A stretch of DNA of 64,000 nucleotides from Cryptomeria japonica (GCF_030272615.1 NC_081406.1:218808997-218872996), one strand, 5' to 3'. Shown: positions 1 through 12,200, counted from the stretch's first letter. The notes: a model not told the origin generated them from the sequence alone. Numbers and translations are program-made.

Positions 1-1
1 T

Positions 2-358
2 AAATCATATTTAGAGAGTAAGGAGAAGGAGTATCAAAATATGGAGGAAGAAATTGTGAATCTCAAAAAGGAACTTGGAAAGTGCAAAGATGAACTCAAA
101 GTGACAATCAAGTATGAGGGCAACATTGATGCACTGGACAAAATGTTTAAAAAATAAAAGCACTCCAAAGACACAAAGGATGTTGGATTTGATGTTGGTC
201 AATTCTCTAAGGGTGAGGAATCATCCAATAAAGAAATACACTTCACCTCTTCAAGTGAAAATGAAAAAAAACAAATCTTCACTATCAACAAGCCTACCAA
301 GAAGAAGACATATGTTGCTGTTACAAGGAACCAACATGCCGATCCTAAAGGAAAAGCT
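2..358 (+). pseudogene. X gag, coiled-coil C-terminal part
   Basis: Frame 2 reads from the window edge as a heptad-rich, Lys/Glu-rich coil, then a TAA (155-157), a DVGFDVGQFSKGEESSN stretch, and a basic tail ending ADPKGKA at 358, where element A interrupts. The reading resumes in frame at 7018 with KMDDGGF. The coil plus (L/D)GF..GE..S block recurs in the gag-like proteins of A, B and C. In copia elements this part of gag follows the capsid domain, which would lie left of the window. A 104-aa plus-strand reading of 114-428 is a different frame and is not the gene. Confidence 0.65.
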
Positions 359-1167
359 TGTTAGAATCAATGATTGTCCCAAAGAGACTGAGAGGGGAGG
401 GGGGCTAAATCAGTGTCTAACCAGTTAGCAGAATATTTAAACTTATTAAGAACTTTGTATCCAAAAATAGTGTACTGGTAAATAAGAATTAATGCAACAA
501 ATAAAAATAATAGACACAACATAGATAACACACCATAACACAAGATATTTGACGAGGAAACCTGGTGTAGGAAAAACCTCAGTGGGATTTGTGACCCACA
601 ATATTCACTCACTGACTAATGAATAAATATTACTTACAATGAGGGGCCTGCACATGGAGGAAGGCTAGCAGCCTAGAGCTCACTGCTCAACTACAAAATG
701 GAAGTCTCACTGACTTACAAAATGGATTACCAAAATCCAATACAATGTACTACTTCAGATCAGCATCAACTATGCTAGGTTTAGTACCGATTTAAGCTCA
801 GTCTATAACTAAAACCTTCACTATCAATTATATCACCTTATACAAAATACTATCTATATTCTCTCTCTCATCATATAGCTATTTCTCTAAATGATCTATA
901 AGATCTCATACATATATATGAGTCTTTTACAATATGCCATGTTGGCTTTTACAAGAGATAATTACAATGTAAAACAATAAAAAAAGTTTATTCCATGTCG
1001 GCTTGAGTGCCGATATGCATTATTTCTGCTATCGGTGAAGTGCCTATTGGGGTATGTAGAAGTCCATTGTCAGTGCCGGTAACTATCGGTGGGTTGCCAG
1101 GTGATTGCTAGTTGGTAGCCATCAATGACAACATCAACTATTCTCATAAGAGTGTAGAATTCCAACA
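359..1167 (-). repeat. Element A 3' LTR
   Basis: Direct repeat of 6210-7012, 809 bp, with TGTTAGAATC at the plus-strand left end and CCAACA at the right. It carries the shared plant-copia blocks GTGGGTCACAAATCCCA (about 585-605, minus) and a C-rich CCCCCTCCCCTCTCAG block near 390-405 (minus). It holds no gene. Confidence 0.88.
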
Positions 1168-1185
1168 ATCTCCCCCGTTGGCATT
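1168..1185 (-). other. Element A polypurine tract
   Basis: The minus strand reads ATGCCAACGGGGGAGAT directly before the 3' LTR. This is the plus-strand priming site and has the same form as in B, C, W and Y (GCCAAAGGGGGAGAT). Confidence 0.8.
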
Positions 1186-1634
1186 GATGGCAACATTCAT
1201 GAGAAGAATCCAAAAATTGTTCCAAAAAAATAAAGTCCAAAAAGTTTCCAAAAAGATGTGCTCCCCTTGAGCAAATGATCTCATTTGAATAAGCATTTTT
1301 TCTCTCCACTACTTCCCCTTTGACATCAATGACAAAGGTTGTCAAAAATAGTCAAACGAGTGCAAAAATTTCACCTCAAAGTCTGTAACCGGTTGGTTAC
1401 AATTTGAAAGATATCTGCCAAAACTAGATTTAGACTTTGCATAAACCTTTTGTTGTCATTCAAGGTTTCCTCAGTCTGTTGGATCGTGTTGGTGAGATAG
1501 TGCATGTGATCTTCTTGTGATCGTTCTCCCTAAAGTAATGCCTTATATATTTCTATTCTCTGAGAAATAAGATTGTCCAACTTGGGACCAAGTTTATTTT
1601 TAATCTCTTTGGCATTAGAACTTATCCTTCTCTT
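1186..1634 (-). other. Element A 3' untranslated interval
   Basis: About 450 bp between the ORF2 stop and the PPT. The minus-strand 91-aa reading at 1345-1070 runs into the LTR and is not a gene. A second TTGACATCAATGAC/CCCCTTTGACATC motif near 1314-1335 resembles the PPT-adjacent repeat seen in the copia elements. Nothing else recognised. Confidence 0.5.
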
Positions 1635-4600
1635 TTATTTCTCAAGTTTCTCTAGTTTTTCCTCAAAACCTGCCATTTCTTGCTCAAAAACTAATATGTG
1701 ACCGGATGAGCCAATTATGTTATCAGCTATGTCATCGATTTCCTTTTTTGTTTTACAGATCTCTTTATCTATGTCCGTTGTCAGAAGGTGAGGTTTGCAT
1801 ATTTCCTTGTATAGCTCTTTGTACTCCAAAATTGTAGGGTTTAGTGTCGGTAATAATGTATTCAGGTGTTCTGTACACTTCTTTATGGTGTCATCAAAGA
1901 ATTTGTCCTTCTCTTTTTCAACTCTCTCCTTTATTGTATCTTTATTAACTTTATCAATGGTTATTACATTGTCAGCAATAAATTTGGACAATGTGTCCAA
2001 TTTTCTGAAAGAATCCTTAATATGATCTATGTTACAATTTGGTGCAATCAATTTAAGAATTGGTATAGTGTTATCAATTGCCTTGTAGGCCAATGCATTG
2101 CAATCTATTATCTTTTTTATTGAGTCCAAAAGTACCTCTCTAGCATTGGTAGGTCTTAATTCACTTACTGATGTGTCAGATGTCTGACCAATTGCCTTTA
2201 TTACCTCTATGCTTCCATCAATTGTAACCATTTTACTTGCATTTACCTCTAGTGGATCAGTCTGGGTTTGCATCTCAACTTGCAAAGGTTTCTCAGATTG
2301 CTTTGATGTCTCAGTGATTGCCGATATTTCTGCTTTAGTGTGTACCTCTCTTTCAGTAGGTTTCTCAGTAAGTTCAACTACTGGTAGCTCAGTCTTCAGT
2401 GGCCCCGTGCCAACATCTATTCCTTCAGTAGGTTTCTTAGTTTCTAATGGTTGGTCAGGTTGAGTTGGGATCTCAACTTCAACAGTCTCTACCGGTTTCT
2501 CTGCCAAGTTGCCACTATCAACATTGTCTTCCTTAGCCTCTGAAATATCCTTGTCCACAACAATATTCACTTCTTTAGTATCCACATTCATGGTGAAGAG
2601 TGTCTCAGATTCAGGATTTGTGTCATCATGTGTAACACCTTCAGTGTCAATAACCGGTGGATCATCTGTATGTATCAGTGCAATATCCAAAGGTGGCGGT
2701 AAATTATCAGTGATCTTGATGTTTGGAATACCACCAATTTTTCCTTTGCCCTTGTCCTTATCCTTCTGATAAACTTTAAATGCCTTCTTCAGTTGGTTCA
2801 TTTCCTCTTGTTTTTCCTTCTCCATAAAAAATATATCCCAATTATCAGTAGTTTCATCTGCAATCTCTTTTACTCTTCCTGCCATTAAAATTACTTGTCG
2901 ATGTCCACTGGCAAAAATAGATCGGTTAGCCTCAGAAATTAATTCATCAATTTCCTCTTTTGAATTTACAGGATGTACAACTAGAAGTTTTTCAACTTTC
3001 AGTTTCTTATCTAATTTCATCACTGCTATCCTTTTTGCTTCCAATCTCCTATAGAGTTCATTAGGTAAGTCATCCACAACTTCAATTAAAACCTTTTTAT
3101 ATATGTCCAAATGTAAAATTATATTGTTCTCAATGCTTTCCCTATCAGAATCATTAAATGTGTTATACAGTTTTTGTACATTAGCCAAATTTCCATCATT
3201 AGTTATCTTATTCAATAAATCATTCAAAGAAGGGGTAACAGGTTGTTGTTTCTTCTTTGGTGTCAGTTTCTTTGGTGGTCCCCTTACTACCTGTTGTTTC
3301 TTCCTCGGAGTCCTTGCTCTCTTAGGTGAAGGAGAGGGAACTAGTGAAGGTTTTCTCTTCCTCCTTTCATCTCTTTTAAAATCTGTTGGTTTCTCAGTGT
3401 CAATTCCAGAAGATGTATCAACCGATGAAATATGCGTCTCCAGTTGAATTCCTTCAAGCTCACTAGCTGACATGCCACTAATATTCATTACATTTTCCTT
3501 GATTTCCTTAACTTTCTTAGAAGCATCTCTAATAAATTTTTCTCTTTTCTTCCTTTTCTTCAACAAATTTATATCTCCTTCAATAGTCTCAGCACTACCA
3601 AAGACTTTTTCTGATGGTTCCCTTGGTGCTTCTAGTAAAGCTTTTGCATATGTCTCTAGAATGTTAAGATATACCTCATATCCCATTTCAATCACCCAAA
3701 TAGTTTTAGGGAGTACAACCTCCATCCATGTCTCATCTCTCTTGATAACAAAACAAATTTCTTTGTTATATTTGTCCACTACACTTTGTGGTAGCCTTTC
3801 TCTAGTTCTCAATTTAGCTTGGAAAGTTTTGAAGTATTCAATTATGTTGCTGTCCCTAGCAGTTCCGATGCCAGTAAAAGCTTCCTAAAGTTGTTTTCCT
3901 ACCAGTATATCATATCCAAAGTCTTTAGGTCCAGTACTGGGGATCTCCTTAGTGAAATACAACATTAAACATACCAAAAGATTTCCAAAGCGGAATGCCT
4001 CTTTCTTATCTCCTTTAATCTTTTTCAAATTGTCAATGAGTTCATCTTTTAGCCATTCACACACATCTATCATTGCATTGTTGTTATAAGCACTATTTAT
4101 ATAAAGACTAGAAACTGAATTTAGCCTATTAGCATGTGTAGTCTTGTAACCTAGCACCATACTTACAAATATCATGTTGATTTCCTTAATATCATTCACT
4201 CTCAGTGATCTATTGTCAGATGTTGCTCTAGTTAGGGTCATCACTTTTTTGTTAGGAATCTTCTTAGTCTTATCAGGTTTGCTATCGGTTGAGGGTAAAC
4301 TAGTTACTGCCCTAATTGCTTGCCAGGTTATTTTGCAAACAAAATCCAACCATAAGAATTCTTTATGTGCTCTACTCAATACAATTCTTACTACTTCCTC
4401 TGGAAATTGGGGAATGTTCAGTATCTCCACAAAACCTAGAGTTTCTATGATTTTGTGTTTGGGTTTGACAACACCATTTTCATCACAAATTACCTTAGTA
4501 AACATTTTTATCAATTCTTCAGAACCTAGTTCTTCTATATTTCAATGTATATAAATCCTAGGGTCTTCTGTAAATGCTACACCTTTAGGAATTTTTGAAA

Positions 4601-4721
4601 ATACCCCTATAGAGTCATCTTGCTTAGCAACTTTGGGAATTATTTTAAATACGGGCCTAGGGCATTTCACATTTTCCACAATAGTAGGGTTCAAAATAAA
4701 CTTGGAAGCAAAAGAAGCCAT
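1635..4721 (-). pseudogene. Element A ORF2, large unknown protein (1,028 residues)
   Basis: One frame runs from ATG 4721 to TAA 1635, broken only by TGA at codon 60 (4544-4542) and TAG at codon 279 (3887-3885), with no frameshift. It starts MASFASKFILNPTIVE, matching MASRLSFAPTFIVNPTVVE in B. Residues about 60-280 are a helical domain. A block near 331-366 (TIWVIEMGYEV, NILETYAK) is strongly conserved in B. Residues about 449-493 are a basic, NLS-like stretch (RRKRK, PKRARTPRKK). Next comes an acidic Thr/Glu/Pro-rich region with repeated EKPTE-like words (about 683-843) and a coiled-coil C-terminus (about 883-1028). No catalytic motif of protease, integrase, RT or RNase H is visible. It may be related to 'putative plant transposon protein' families; function unknown. 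Confidence 0.75.
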
Positions 4722-5064
4722 TGAAAAATACCTTTTATTGCTTGAAAATATTCTGAATGCTTGAAGAAATCACTCCATACCTTTGCCTTGAATGCCTTCA
4801 CTCTATTTTCACACTCTTTGCTAATTTGAATGCTTGGTGAGTCAAAAATGAGGGAAATCAATTGATTTATAATGACATTTCTCTCACCAACTGCATTAAA
4901 TGCTCACCGGTTAAGTGAAAACTTAACACATCTACTAGTAAGGAAGAAATCTATCTTCTCACCATCGACCGAGGGTAATCTGCATGATTTTCAACTTGCT
5001 ATAATTACCCCCAAAGGGTTACTTCTCAGTTGGATGAAGAATCTCCTGCCGATGGAGGATTAAT
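4722..5064 (-). other. Element A interval between ORF1 and ORF2
   Basis: 343 bp, AT-rich, with no ORF of note on the element strand. It is related to the B interval at 12423-12762 (the GAGGGTAATCTGCATGATT region near 4970). It is probably the ORF2 leader; no splice signal can be assigned with confidence. Confidence 0.45.
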
Positions 5065-6138
5065 CTATTCTACCAGCATAGAGATAGTTTCATCAACTAT
5101 CTGATCTCTCTTCCTAATCCATTGTTTTGAAAATTCTTGCTTTACCTCATCTACCTTTTCTTTGCCTTTCAAACTGGATCCTTTATTGTTCGTCGGTGAA
5201 GTCTTGCTTCTTCAAAATCTTGCAATGTGTCCAATCTTGTTACAAGCATAAGAAGTCACATTATTCCTTTGAATAGCCTTTCCATATCCTACGCTGGTGT
5301 GTGTTCTTCATTGATTAGATAAGTGTCCATATCTTCCATAAACATAACATTTCACATTCATTCTACAATTTTTTGAATTATGACCAACTTTATTGCATTT
5401 GGAACATTGACTGGTCGGTGCATTAATATTCTGATTTTTTCTGAATCTACACTGATTTTCTCTATGACCATATTTGTTGCAATTGAAACATTTTCCATTA
5501 AACTTATAAGCATTAGGTTGTCTTACCAGTTTGTTCTAATCTAGGTTGTTTGTAGTACCAGAACTTTCTCCAACTTCAAATCCAAGTCCATTTGTATCTC
5601 CATTAGGTTTCTGACTTTTTAGCATGTCATCAAGCTCCTCTGAACTTTTCTTGAATTCCTCTTTGTGTTGATTTGCAATAGCCAACTCATTTTCCAGAAT
5701 TCCCTTTTGTCTCATAAGCTCAGTTTTATCATGTTGCATGTGAATCAGATCTATCTTTAACATATCAATTTCATGACTAAGTCTTAAATTTTCATTTCCA
5801 GCATCATTGAGTCTCCTAGTCAATTCTTCTTCATTCTTCTTCCTGTCTTCAATATCTTTACATAACCTCATAGTCATATCTTGCATTTCATTCTTCATAT
5901 TATTATTTTCTTGTCTCAACTTGTTTGCAAGTTCTCTAAGAGTTTCTTTTTCATCATCATCTTTCTGCATCTTCTCATGAAGTTATTTTCTTTTATTTTG
6001 TGCTATAGCAAAGTTATCCAGAACTATTTTAATGAATTCCTGTGCAGTCTTTAGATCATCTTCAAGTTTGATATTCTTCAATTTCTCTGCTTCATAATCT
6101 ATAAGAGCTCCTTCCAATTGTTTTCTTAAGTTCTCCAT
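5065..6138 (-). pseudogene. Element A ORF1, coiled coil plus zinc knuckles (gag-like, no capsid domain)
   Basis: A 358-codon frame from ATG 6138 (MENLRKQLEGALIDYEAEKL) to TAG 5065, with four internal stops (after IAQNKRK, after TTNNLD at 5536, and two in the knuckle region). Residues about 1-180 are long heptad-rich coiled coil; then LDDMLKSQK..GLGFEVGESSG. Four CX2CX4HX4C positions follow: CFNCNKYGHRENQC and CSKCNKVGHNSKNC are intact; the third (CYVYGRYGH) and fourth (SYACNKIGH) are degenerate. It should bind the element RNA as nucleocapsid. There is no room upstream for a UBN2-type capsid domain, since the PBS lies only about 55 bp before the ATG. Confidence 0.75.
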
Positions 6139-6191
6139 CTATACCGGTGTCAGAATCTTTTTCAAGTTGTTAGGCTTTTAAAAATAGAGGA

Positions 6192-6209
6192 CCAGGCTTT
6201 GATACCAAT
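6192..6209 (-). other. Element A primer binding site
   Basis: The minus strand reads ATTGGTATCAAAGCCTGG immediately inside the 5' LTR. This is complementary to the 3' end of plant initiator-Met tRNA (consensus TGGTATCAGAGC) with one change, and it fixes the element orientation. Confidence 0.85.
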
Positions 6210-7012
6210 TGTTATAATCAATGTCAGTCCCAAAGAAATTGAGAGGGGAAGGGTGAATCAGTGTCTAACTAGTTAGCAGAATATTTAAACTTATTAGGAA
6301 CTTTGTATCCAAATACAGTGTACCCATAAATAAGAATTAATGCAACAAATAAGAATAACAGAGACGACATAGAGAATACACCATAATAAAAGAAATTTGA
6401 CGAGGAAACCTGGTGTGGGAAAAATCTCGGTGGGATTTATGACCCACAATTAACTCACTAGCCAATGAATAAATATTACTTACAATGAGGGGCCTGCACA
6501 TGCAGGAAGGCTAGAAGCCTAGAGCTCACTGCTCAACTACAAAATGGAAGTCTCATTGACTTACAAAATGGATTATCAAAATCCAATACAATGTACTACT
6601 TCAGATCAACATCAACTATGCCAGGTTCAATACCGGTTTAAGCTTGGGCTATAACCAAAACCTTCCCTATCAACTATATCAACTTATACAAAATATTATC
6701 TATATTCTCTCTCATCATATATGTATTTCTCTAACTGATCTATAAGAACTCATACATATATATGAGTCCTTTACAATATTCCATGTTGGCTTTTACAAGA
6801 GATAATTACAATTTAAAACAATAAACAAAAGTTTATTCCATGTTGGCTTGAGTGTCGGTATGCATTATTGCTGCTGCCAATGAAGTGTCTGCCGGTGTAT
6901 GTAGAAGTCCATTGCTAGTGCTAGTAACTATCAGTGGGTTGCTAGGTGATTGCCAGTTGGTTGCCATCAATGACAACATCAACTATTCTCATAAGAGTGT
7001 AGAATGCCAACA
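6210..7012 (-). repeat. Element A 5' LTR
   Basis: 803-bp partner of 359-1167, beginning TGTTATAATC and ending GCCAACA on the plus strand. An AT-rich TATATATG run near 6750-6762 could be the TATA region on the minus strand. Confidence 0.88.
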
Positions 7013-7017
7013 AATCC

Positions 7018-7964
7018 AAGATGGATGATGGAGGCTTCACAAGAGTCAAGTATACAAGGAAGAGCTCAAGAAGATCGAGTTATTCTTCTCTAAGGAGACC
7101 AATGAGAAACAAATTCAACAATTATTGGTATGTACCTCAATTCCATGGCTACTATTATAAATGTAATACTTATGGTCATACAATTGCAGATTGTAGAATT
7201 ATGCATAGGTCTCCTCCTAGTTTTTATAGTAGAAATCCATTTGCTGCACTTAGAGATGTGAATGTCATTTGTTATCATTGCAATAGAGTTGGTCATATGA
7301 GTCATGAATGTAGGAGAAATGTATCTCAGTCCTATTTCAAATTCATCATTAAATGTGAATGTAAAATGCTATCATTGTCAAAAGTTGGGCCACATTGCAA
7401 AACATTGTAAGCTTAGGACAACTAAGAAAAAGAAGGCAGTGCCAAATTTGGAATAAAATACAAAATCAGATAAAATGAGATAGCAGAAAAGAAGGAAGAG
7501 ACAAAACAAGTTTGGATAGAAAAAGGAAAGGACAAAAATGAGTCAAGTTTGATTGTCCAAATTTCCTTACATGCAGAAAGGAAAAACTTATAGGTAGTAG
7601 ACAATGGCTGCTCCAATCACATGACTAGAGATAAGAAAAAAATCATTAAACTTGAAGATTGGAATGGTGGGTTAGTGAGGTTTGGAGACAAATCATCAAT
7701 CAAGATAAAAGGCAAGGGTACTCTCATCATAGATGGAAAATTGAAAGCTCAAGATGTATATTATGTTGAAGGTCTAAAACACAATCTACTAAGTGTAAGA
7801 TAAATGTATGATAAAGGATACACGTTTACATTTGACTCAAAAGGATGTGAAATCAGAAAGGAGAGCAATGGTAAATTGGTTGCAGAAGGTAAGAGGATTG
7901 ATGGTGATGTATACAATCTGAATGAATGCTTTGAATTACATAGCATGATGGGAAAAGTTGATGA
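7018..7964 (+). pseudogene. X gag nucleocapsid, protease and GAG-pre-integrase start
   Basis: Continues the X gag after element A. Knuckle 1 (7147-7194) has lost its first Cys (YYKCNTYGHTIADC). Knuckle 2 is intact (CYHCNRVGHMSHEC). Knuckle 3 (CYHCQKLGHIAKHC) is in a shifted frame near 7367-7410. The copia protease follows near 7595, but its active-site DSG reads DNG (7600-7608), followed by CSNHMT. The flap-like VYYVEGLKHNLLSV is at 7754-7798, then a stop. The pre-integrase reading reaches GKVDD at 7964, where B is inserted, and resumes at 18906 with SWLWHRRIGH. Protease function is lost. Confidence 0.8.
7960..7964 (+). repeat. Target-site duplication of element B, left copy
   Basis: GATGA, repeated exactly at 18901-18905. 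Confidence 0.9.
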
Positions 7965-8847
7965 TGTTGGAATAGAAGGAATCTAGGAACACTGAGAGGG
8001 GGGGTGTGAATTAGTGTTCTGCTAGTGTTATAAGATTTTACCCTATTATAACATACACACATAAAATGGTAAATGAGGAAACATATAACTTGAAGTAAAT
8101 AAACTAGCCACATGAATGAACACCATAACACACATAGTTTTATACATGGAAAACCTCAAAGAGGAAAAGCCACGATGGGATTTGTGACCCACAATATAAT
8201 TCACTGGCCATATGAAAGATATTACATAGCATAGGGGCCTACACATGCTGGAAGGCACACTTCCTAGAGCACACTGCTCAACACAAAAGAGTCTCACTGA
8301 CTACAGGCTTTTGCTGAGATAAAACAATAATGGTGAGCTCGCAAAATGCATCTCTAATGCCAAAAAGAGTTACGGTTATAGCTCTATTATGTACCAGTTC
8401 ATAAACCCTAAACCCTTTTACTGGTATCTCCTTTACTCTAAGGAAGATTTACAAACTGTCTATTGACCATTGCATGATATTACTTTCACATACAAATGAT
8501 CTACATACATGTCCTTCACATCACTTTTCTTCTCCACATTCATTATATATATTCTCCTATATCAAAATGACCTAATAAACTGACTTATATACCCTTTACA
8601 AATGACATGCCTTATGTTGGCTTACAACATGTTACAAAAGATATTCAATGTCGGCTCTATACAATAATTACAAAATGATTTTATAAATAAAACCTTTTCC
8701 AGATACCAGACTAATGTCGGCTTCACTAAAGTGTAGGATGTCGGTGTCAGTGTTGGTAACTGTCGATATTTGTCAATATTTGCCTTCGTCAGAATCTTGT
8801 TGCCATCAATGACAACATATGAATCCAATGAGTGTCAATTGCCAACA
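7965..8847 (-). repeat. Element B 3' LTR
   Basis: 883-bp direct repeat of 18042-18900, TGTTGGAATAG to GCCAACA on the plus strand. It contains the shared C-rich CCCCCCCTCTCAGTGTTC block (minus, near 7987-8005), the GTGGGTCACAAATCCCA block (minus, near 8177-8194), and a TATATATAA run near 8543-8552 on the minus strand. Confidence 0.92.
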
Positions 8848-8863
8848 ATCTCCCCCTTTGGCA
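8848..8863 (-). other. Element B polypurine tract
   Basis: The minus strand reads TGCCAAAGGGGGAGAT directly before the 3' LTR. Confidence 0.85.
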
Positions 8864-9208
8864 TTTATGGCAACACTCATGTGAAAAATGGATTCCTCAC
8901 CGGTTCAACTGAGCTGAAACATGCTCCCCCTGAGCTGATTGACCATGATTGCATTTATCTCCTCCTTTGATTCATATACTCTTTGTTTGATATCCTCCCC
9001 CTAGGATTATATACATACTTTCCTTTTCATTTCATTTTTCACATACACATCCTCCCCCTTTGGCATCAATGCCAAAGACCGGTGAAAGAATTGAAAGAAT
9101 TGTTAGGAATCTGTGCAAAAGAATGGATAATTACAGATTACTTTACTGGAGCTTGACCAATTTAAAGGTATCCGGATAAGCTTTCTCTAGTAACTCTATA
9201 TAGGTATC
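8864..9208 (-). other. Element B 3' untranslated interval
   Basis: About 345 bp, pyrimidine-rich on the plus strand. It includes extra PPT-like copies on the minus strand (TGCCAAAGGGGGAGGAT near 9049-9070, and GGGGGAG words near 8921 and 8997). No gene. Confidence 0.6.
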
Positions 9209-12200
9209 CTAGCCAGTTTTGAATGTTTTGGATATGGATTCAAGTCCACTCAGTAAATGTGCAAGTGATTCTTTCTCAGTGACTTCTACTGGTGTGGGCT
9301 TCCCAAGCATATCCATGCATTCCCTCTTATTTACACCAAGTGAATCCAATCTTGGACTCACCAAACCTCTGAGACTTCTAACTCTTTGAATGATCTTATC
9401 TCTTTCCTTTTCAAAAGAAAAAAATTGGTTCTCCAAAGTCAAAATTTGTCCATCAATAGATGTTGTAAGTGAAGTTAGTCCATCAAAAGAGTTAGCAACA
9501 TCAACAATCTTTTCTTGTAACTCCTTCATCCTCTTGTCTACATTTGCTATAAGAATCTCTATATTACAACAGACGCTATAAATGTTAGTACATTGTTTCA
9601 AAGAATTTTCAATAAGTATAAGTTTCTCTTCAATCTTCCTCTTTTTTGTCTCAATAATCTGGTCAAAAGTGGCTTTCTTAGCCAAAGTGTATCTTTCAAG
9701 TGCTTTCTAGTCAGAAATCTACTGTAATGATTGAAAGTTTTTAGACATGTGCTCTGTCAATGCCTTAAGATTGCCAGAAGGGCTCACTTCATTTTCAATC
9801 ATACATTTCAAAATCAGTCTGTGCAAAACTGTTATTGACTGATCTAATATTCCCATGTCCGCAGATCCCTCCTTCATTAGTTTTTGAGTAGCCACCATCA
9901 TTAGCTCTATGGGACTCATCTTTGTGATGGATTTCTTCTCAACTTGAGAAGTGTCAATTGCAAATTTTTTTGATGAGGAATCGTTTGCCGGTTTGGTACT
10001 GGATGTTTGTGCGACTTTTCTCTTATCATTCTCCTTTTCCTTTTCTTTATCCTCCTCTAGTATATCCCTTTTCTCATCATCTTTTGCACTGGTGGCTTTT
10101 CCACTTGGTGTGGTATCTGTCACTATCAGTGGATTATTATCCACACTATTATCAATATCGTATACATTATCTATATTACCTTGCTCAGAATGTACATATG
10201 TTGTCTCTGTCGGTTTAGCCTGTACACTCTCATTAATTTTAGGTTGATTTGCCAGTGGAGTCTGTACACACTTATCTGATTGATAATTATCTATTAGTTC
10301 ATTCAAAATTAATCTGTGTTTCCTAGAATTCCTTTTCCTTTTGATCTATCTAGAATAGTGGGAGTAGTTTCCTTAGAAAATTCTTCTTGGGAAATAAGGA
10401 AATCAAGATTGTTTTGGAAGAATTCAGCCCATCCTTCTCTGGTCTCATTTATTATTTCATTGACTCTACCCATAACTAAGCTTATTTGCCAGGGTTCATT
10501 GCTAAAGATTGTTCTATTTGCAACTTCTATATATCTTTTCATTTCCTCATTATTTATAGAACCACATATGCCTAAAAGTTCAACTTATTTAATCTCTTTG
10601 TCCCTCTTGATTGCATCTAATCTCCTTGCATCCAACTTATTATACAAAGATAAAGGAATTTCTTTCAAAATTTCTACCAAAGCCTTCTTATATATGCCTA
10701 AATATAACAAAATTGCTTCTTCCATTTCATTTTTCTCATTTTCATCTAAATGCTCATAAAAATTTGACACATTCTTCAAAATCCATCTTTAGTTACCTCA
10801 TAAATTAATTCTGCACAAGTCATATTATCGGATTCAATTGCTTCATCTATCTCACTCTTTTTCTTCTTCTTGCCAGGGGTTGCAGGGGCAGATGGAGCTA
10901 GCTTCCTGCTCTGGGTAGGTTTCCTTGCCAGAGGTGTGGATGCTATTGTCACCTTTCTTACTAGCTTCCTCCTTGGTTCCATCTTCTTCTCTTCTACTAG
11001 AGGCTTGTCAACTTTCTTCCTCTGTACCCTTCTGAACACAAGAGGTTGATTATCCTCTGTATCAGAGTCAGAGTGATAGGAGATATGAAGGGTTCTGGCC
11101 TCTTTACCTCTAGAGTAATTTTCACTTCAGTCATTGCCAGTTGATCTATTGGTTTAGATCTAGAACCTAGTTCTGTATCTATCCCGTGAATTACATCTGA
11201 ATGAAAGCAAACATTTTGTCTATTTTCTTTTCCCTCCTTTTCTTATTGAAACCAATTTTAACTTCAAGTGCCTTCTCCTTTGCAGTACCAAAGTGTTTAG
11301 CCTTATCATCCAAAGGAGCATCAAGAAACATTTTTGCATATAGTTCCAGAATGTTGTCATCAACTTCATAGCCTAATTCAATGACCCATATTGTTCTAGG
11401 TTCCACCGCTTCCATGAGAGTCTCATCTATTTTCACCATGAAGTAGATTTCAGTGGAGTATTTCTCCATGATGTGTTTGGAGATTCTCTCCCTCAATCTC
11501 ATGTTCTTTTGAAAAGATTTAAAGAAACCCCATAACTTCCCATCCATGTTGTTGCCAAGGCTGGTGATTGCATCTCTAATCTATCTGCCTACCAGAATGT
11601 CATGGGCCCATCATTTCTTTCCCAATCTCGGTAGCTCATTCATGAAAAATAGCATCAAACATACAATAAGTTTACCATACCAGAATGTCCCTTTCTTAAC
11701 ACTTTTAATTTTTCCATGATTTATCATCAATTCAGTTCTTAACCATTCACACAAATCAAATTTTCCATCATTCTTTATCATTTGATATACAACATGGATA
11801 CAAAAACTGGCAACATAGTTTAATTGATTTGATTGTGTTACCTTATAAATGATGATCATGCTGGCAAATTTTACATCTAAGTCCTTAATGGTGCTAATCC
11901 TCATCTACCTTGCATCATGGGTTGCGCCGGTGAGCTTTACTACCCTAGTGTTGGAGATCTTCTTGTCGAGTTCCTGCTCGACTTTGGGTAATTCGGCGAC
12001 TGCCTGAATCGCTTCTTTGGTGATGATACGAGGTCAGACTAGCCAGATGAATTCATTATGGACCCTAATTAGAACATATCTAACCATTTCGTCCTTGAAT
12101 TTCGATATATATAGGATTCTGGTTAACCCTAGGTCTTCAATGATTTGGAATTCCTTCTTGATTGTTTTGAAGCTGCCCAGTATCACAGATTGATACATTC

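Larger units (their letters stand above)
359..7012 (-). mobile_element. Non-autonomous copia-type element A
   Basis: A complete 6.65-kb LTR element on the minus strand: 5' LTR 7012-6210, PBS, gag-like ORF1, large ORF2, PPT, 3' LTR 1167-359. It has no protease, integrase or RT. Flanking 5-mers are AAGCT (354-358) and AATCC (7013-7017), an imperfect TSD (3/5). Removing the element and one 5-mer joins the X gag in frame (GKA to KMDDGG), which supports insertion into X. Homologous to B and C in gag and ORF2. Confidence 0.85.

Noticed and set aside
1795-3888. Plus-strand ORFs of 76-138 aa opposite element A ORF2
   Set aside because: Antisense shadows of the 1,028-codon minus-strand frame; their stops fall in different copies.
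9951-10808. Plus-strand ORFs rich in Phe/Ser/Leu opposite element B ORF2
   Set aside because: Antisense of Lys/Glu-rich coiled-coil sequence, which leaves long open frames by composition.
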